Shown here: in pieces, positions 61,904 to 64,000 of the stretch
How positions within the stretch are numbered: position 1 is the first letter of the stretch
Layout of the letters: every line of letters begins with the position of its first letter
DNA from: Prunella strophiata
Lineage: Eukaryota; Chordata; Aves; Passeriformes; Prunellidae
Reading direction: 5' to 3'
Length of the DNA: 64,000 nt
NCBI GenBank assembly: GCA_036583965.1
Contig: JAZBQD010000015.1
Location: forward strand, 88,461,809-88,525,808
Position numbers and translations under genes: made by a program
The notes under the pieces: model-generated
Seen by the model: the letters and a program-made list of their open reading frames with translations, nothing else
Told to the model about the DNA's origin: nothing
Database searches by the model: none

Positions 61904-64000
61904 CACTTTCACATACACTCACACACAGAAGGTATATTTAAAGGAATATATTGATCTTAATGACCTCTCAAAATTTATCCTGGGGCTAATCAGAGGCTTG
62001 CTGTGTTGTGCTGGCTATATCTATCATGGTATTGAATAATTCACAGCATGCCTTAAAGGCTCCAGACTAGGTGATTTACCCCATATTAATGTGATGCTTT
62101 TGCATTTTAATAGGCTTATGTTAATGTTTTACAAAATGATAAAGCATCCTTCTGAACTCTTCAGTGACAAGGGATGATGGTATGAACCACATAATTCTAG
62201 CAAAGGACAGCCAATAACATCAGATTTATGAGTGTTGCTACAGCATCTGTCATAAGCTTGAGCCAGACCAAACCATTTTGTTGAGACTTACCCCTGTTCT
62301 GACTGCACAAGTGGCTTTTCCCAACCTGTCTTTAACCTTCCACTTTAATGGAAGTAGTCAGGCACAGGAGAAAAGGCAGGGCATTCCAAAAGCAGAACTA
62401 ACCTTTCCAAAACTGTTTTAGCACAGAGGTTTTTATACCCCTTTGAGAAAAGACCTAGAGGAGAACAAGAGGGATTTCATTGCTCTAAGGCTGGAATTTC
62501 AGAGAGCAGTGCTCACCAGTGGGGTCATGTTTTTCCATTTGAAAGGGAGACAGCCTGTCAGCAGAGCTCGATGTGTTAGGCATATGTTGGGTGCTGAGAA
62601 TTGAAAAATGCAGGTCAGGTGACAAGAACACTCACACCACTTCCCTCCAGCTGCATGGCACCTTTATATCTCAGCTGCTCAACAGATCACAGGAGTGCTT
62701 TCCCCAGCCTCTCAAGAGAAAAAAATAATTACATTTATCCCTTAAAACCTGCTTATGTGAGAAGGGAGTTGGGGGTGGGGGGGAAGCCACAAGGTCTCTT
62801 CAATAGCTGCTTGTAGTGGCATCCTTGTACCAACATAGGATGGAAACAAAAGGGAAAAACACTCCAGCCCAGGGCCTTCTGGTAGATGGCAAGGTGGGAA
62901 ATGAACTCCAGTTCTGCTAAATGCAGACTAATATATATGAGAGGGTGAGGGAGGTGAACTGCTTACCCTGCTGACAGCAGTCAACTCAAACCTTTGAGAA
63001 TGGGACTTGCTGGCAGGTTGCATGGAAGATGGTGGCTTCCCATCTTCATACAAGGAAAGGCTAGAGAAGAGGGGAAAAAAGGAAAAACAGACAGAGAAAT
63101 AGGAATAGGGAATGAACAACAGTACAGAAACTTAACATAAAACAAACTGTGCAACATTATCTGGAGTGGTGTACCATATCCTACCACTGACAGGCAAAAC
63201 AATTGCATTTTATTGATTTAAAAATGGGGTTTTGTTACAAAAGGCAAAAAAAAAAAAATCTTGTATTAGTTCATGTTTCATAATTCCTCTGACAGAAAAA
63301 AGAGGGCAACCCTTAACAGAGAAAGCCATCTAGAAATGCTAAGATATTGAATGCTCAGGTGCTCACCTATAAAACAGAAAATTCATTTTTAGCATGTGGC
63401 TTGCAGCTAAGACCCAAGCCTTCACCTCACATACACCAGCCCAGTTCCTCAAATGCCATGATGTAGAAGCCATCTCTACCACAATGAATATGCAATGCAC
63501 TGTGGAACATCTGCTGTTGGTGTTTAAATGGACTGCCAGCAATTAGGAAATACACCTGGGAAGTACAAAACCCAGGTTTTCATTCAGTGTTAATTTAGAT
63601 GGTCATGGTAGCCTCTGGCTTACTGGCTGCTATGAGGTGGGGCTGCTTGTTTCCAGAAAATTCAGTTTGCACCTGAGAGACTTTCATGACAGCTGGACAG
63701 TTTTGTTAAGATTGTCAATGTTAACAACCACCACCAAAGTATTCACTGGTTCTTCTGGACACTTCTAAAAAGATAATACAGAACTATTTTTCACACCACA
63801 TGTAATTGAACTGTGGAGACTGTGACTACAGTTCAGAAAATGACATAAGAAGTGACTGAACATTTAAAAGGATAACAATACCATCTGGAATTTAAATTAT
63901 TGCTATTAATACAGAAGCTGGAAGAAACACTAAACCACATGCTTCAGATTTTAAGCCAATCTTAGCTACTAGGTATTAGTAGCAGATTATCCTATCACTG
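61904..64000. other. Non-coding stretch to the window end
   Basis: Unrecognised sequence containing a G-rich run (GGGGGTGGGGGGG, near 62770; only two G-tracts, so not a standard quadruplex motif) and a 13-base A-run at 63246-63258. ORFs are at most 75 codons and featureless. Confidence 0.5.

Noticed and set aside
62765..62785. G-quadruplex motif
   Set aside because: Only two G-tracts separated by a T; the four tracts normally required are missing.

Overview
This window is vertebrate nuclear DNA, most likely from a bird. It is AT-rich, visibly CpG-poor and sparse in repeats. The recognisable interspersed repeats are mainly CR1 LINE fragments, several ending in the CR1 3' signature (a GATGATCTTAGAGGTC-like block, then CTTCCAAC, then ATTCTGTG or TCTATGATTC units). 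There are also old MIR/L2-type remnants shared across amniotes. I saw no L1, Alu or B-type element. CR1 also occurs in crocodilians and turtles, so 'bird' is an inference from repeat type plus low repeat density. The species cannot be named from this sequence.

I find no convincing protein-coding gene, tRNA, rRNA or known microRNA. The open reading frames are short, overlap on both strands, and have neither a recognisable domain nor exon-like boundaries, so the window reads as intergenic desert or the inside of a very long intron. The only recognisable protein-coding signal is decayed CR1 ORF2. One copy (about 28.95-30.01 kb) keeps the reverse transcriptase C-terminal part with a broken catalytic box. 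The other (about 56.6-57.5 kb) keeps the end of the endonuclease and the 3' end but has lost the reverse transcriptase.

Layout. 0-6 kb: unique sequence, a MIR/L2-like fossil near 2.46 kb, a small tandem duplication at 3.46 kb and a 39-base A-run at 4.69 kb. 6-12 kb: a CR1 tail, a perfect GC-rich inverted repeat at 6.74 kb, and a 50-bp segment present identically at 7.94 and 11.25 kb. 12.6-14.5 kb: an ancient amniote repeat, then (AAAT)n, a reverse-oriented CR1 and (GATA)n joined end to end. 16-31 kb: two more CR1 3' ends, a cluster of three E-boxes at 25.34 kb and the large CR1 at 29-30 kb. 31.7 kb: a clear MIR. 41.06 kb: a compact locus of tandem and inverted copies of one motif. 42.7-43.5 kb: a GC-rich block followed by a possible retroviral LTR with ATTGG and TATA boxes. 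52.6-53.6 kb: a strongly purine-skewed kilobase. 56.6-57.5 kb: the internally deleted CR1. 61.9 kb: a 32-base T-run.

No gene system or operon-like arrangement is present. The most unusual items are the exact 50-bp duplication, the tandem/inverted locus at 41.06 kb, the CR1 fused between two microsatellites, and the purine-skewed kilobase. All repeat assignments were made by eye from memory of consensus features and were not checked against a repeat library.
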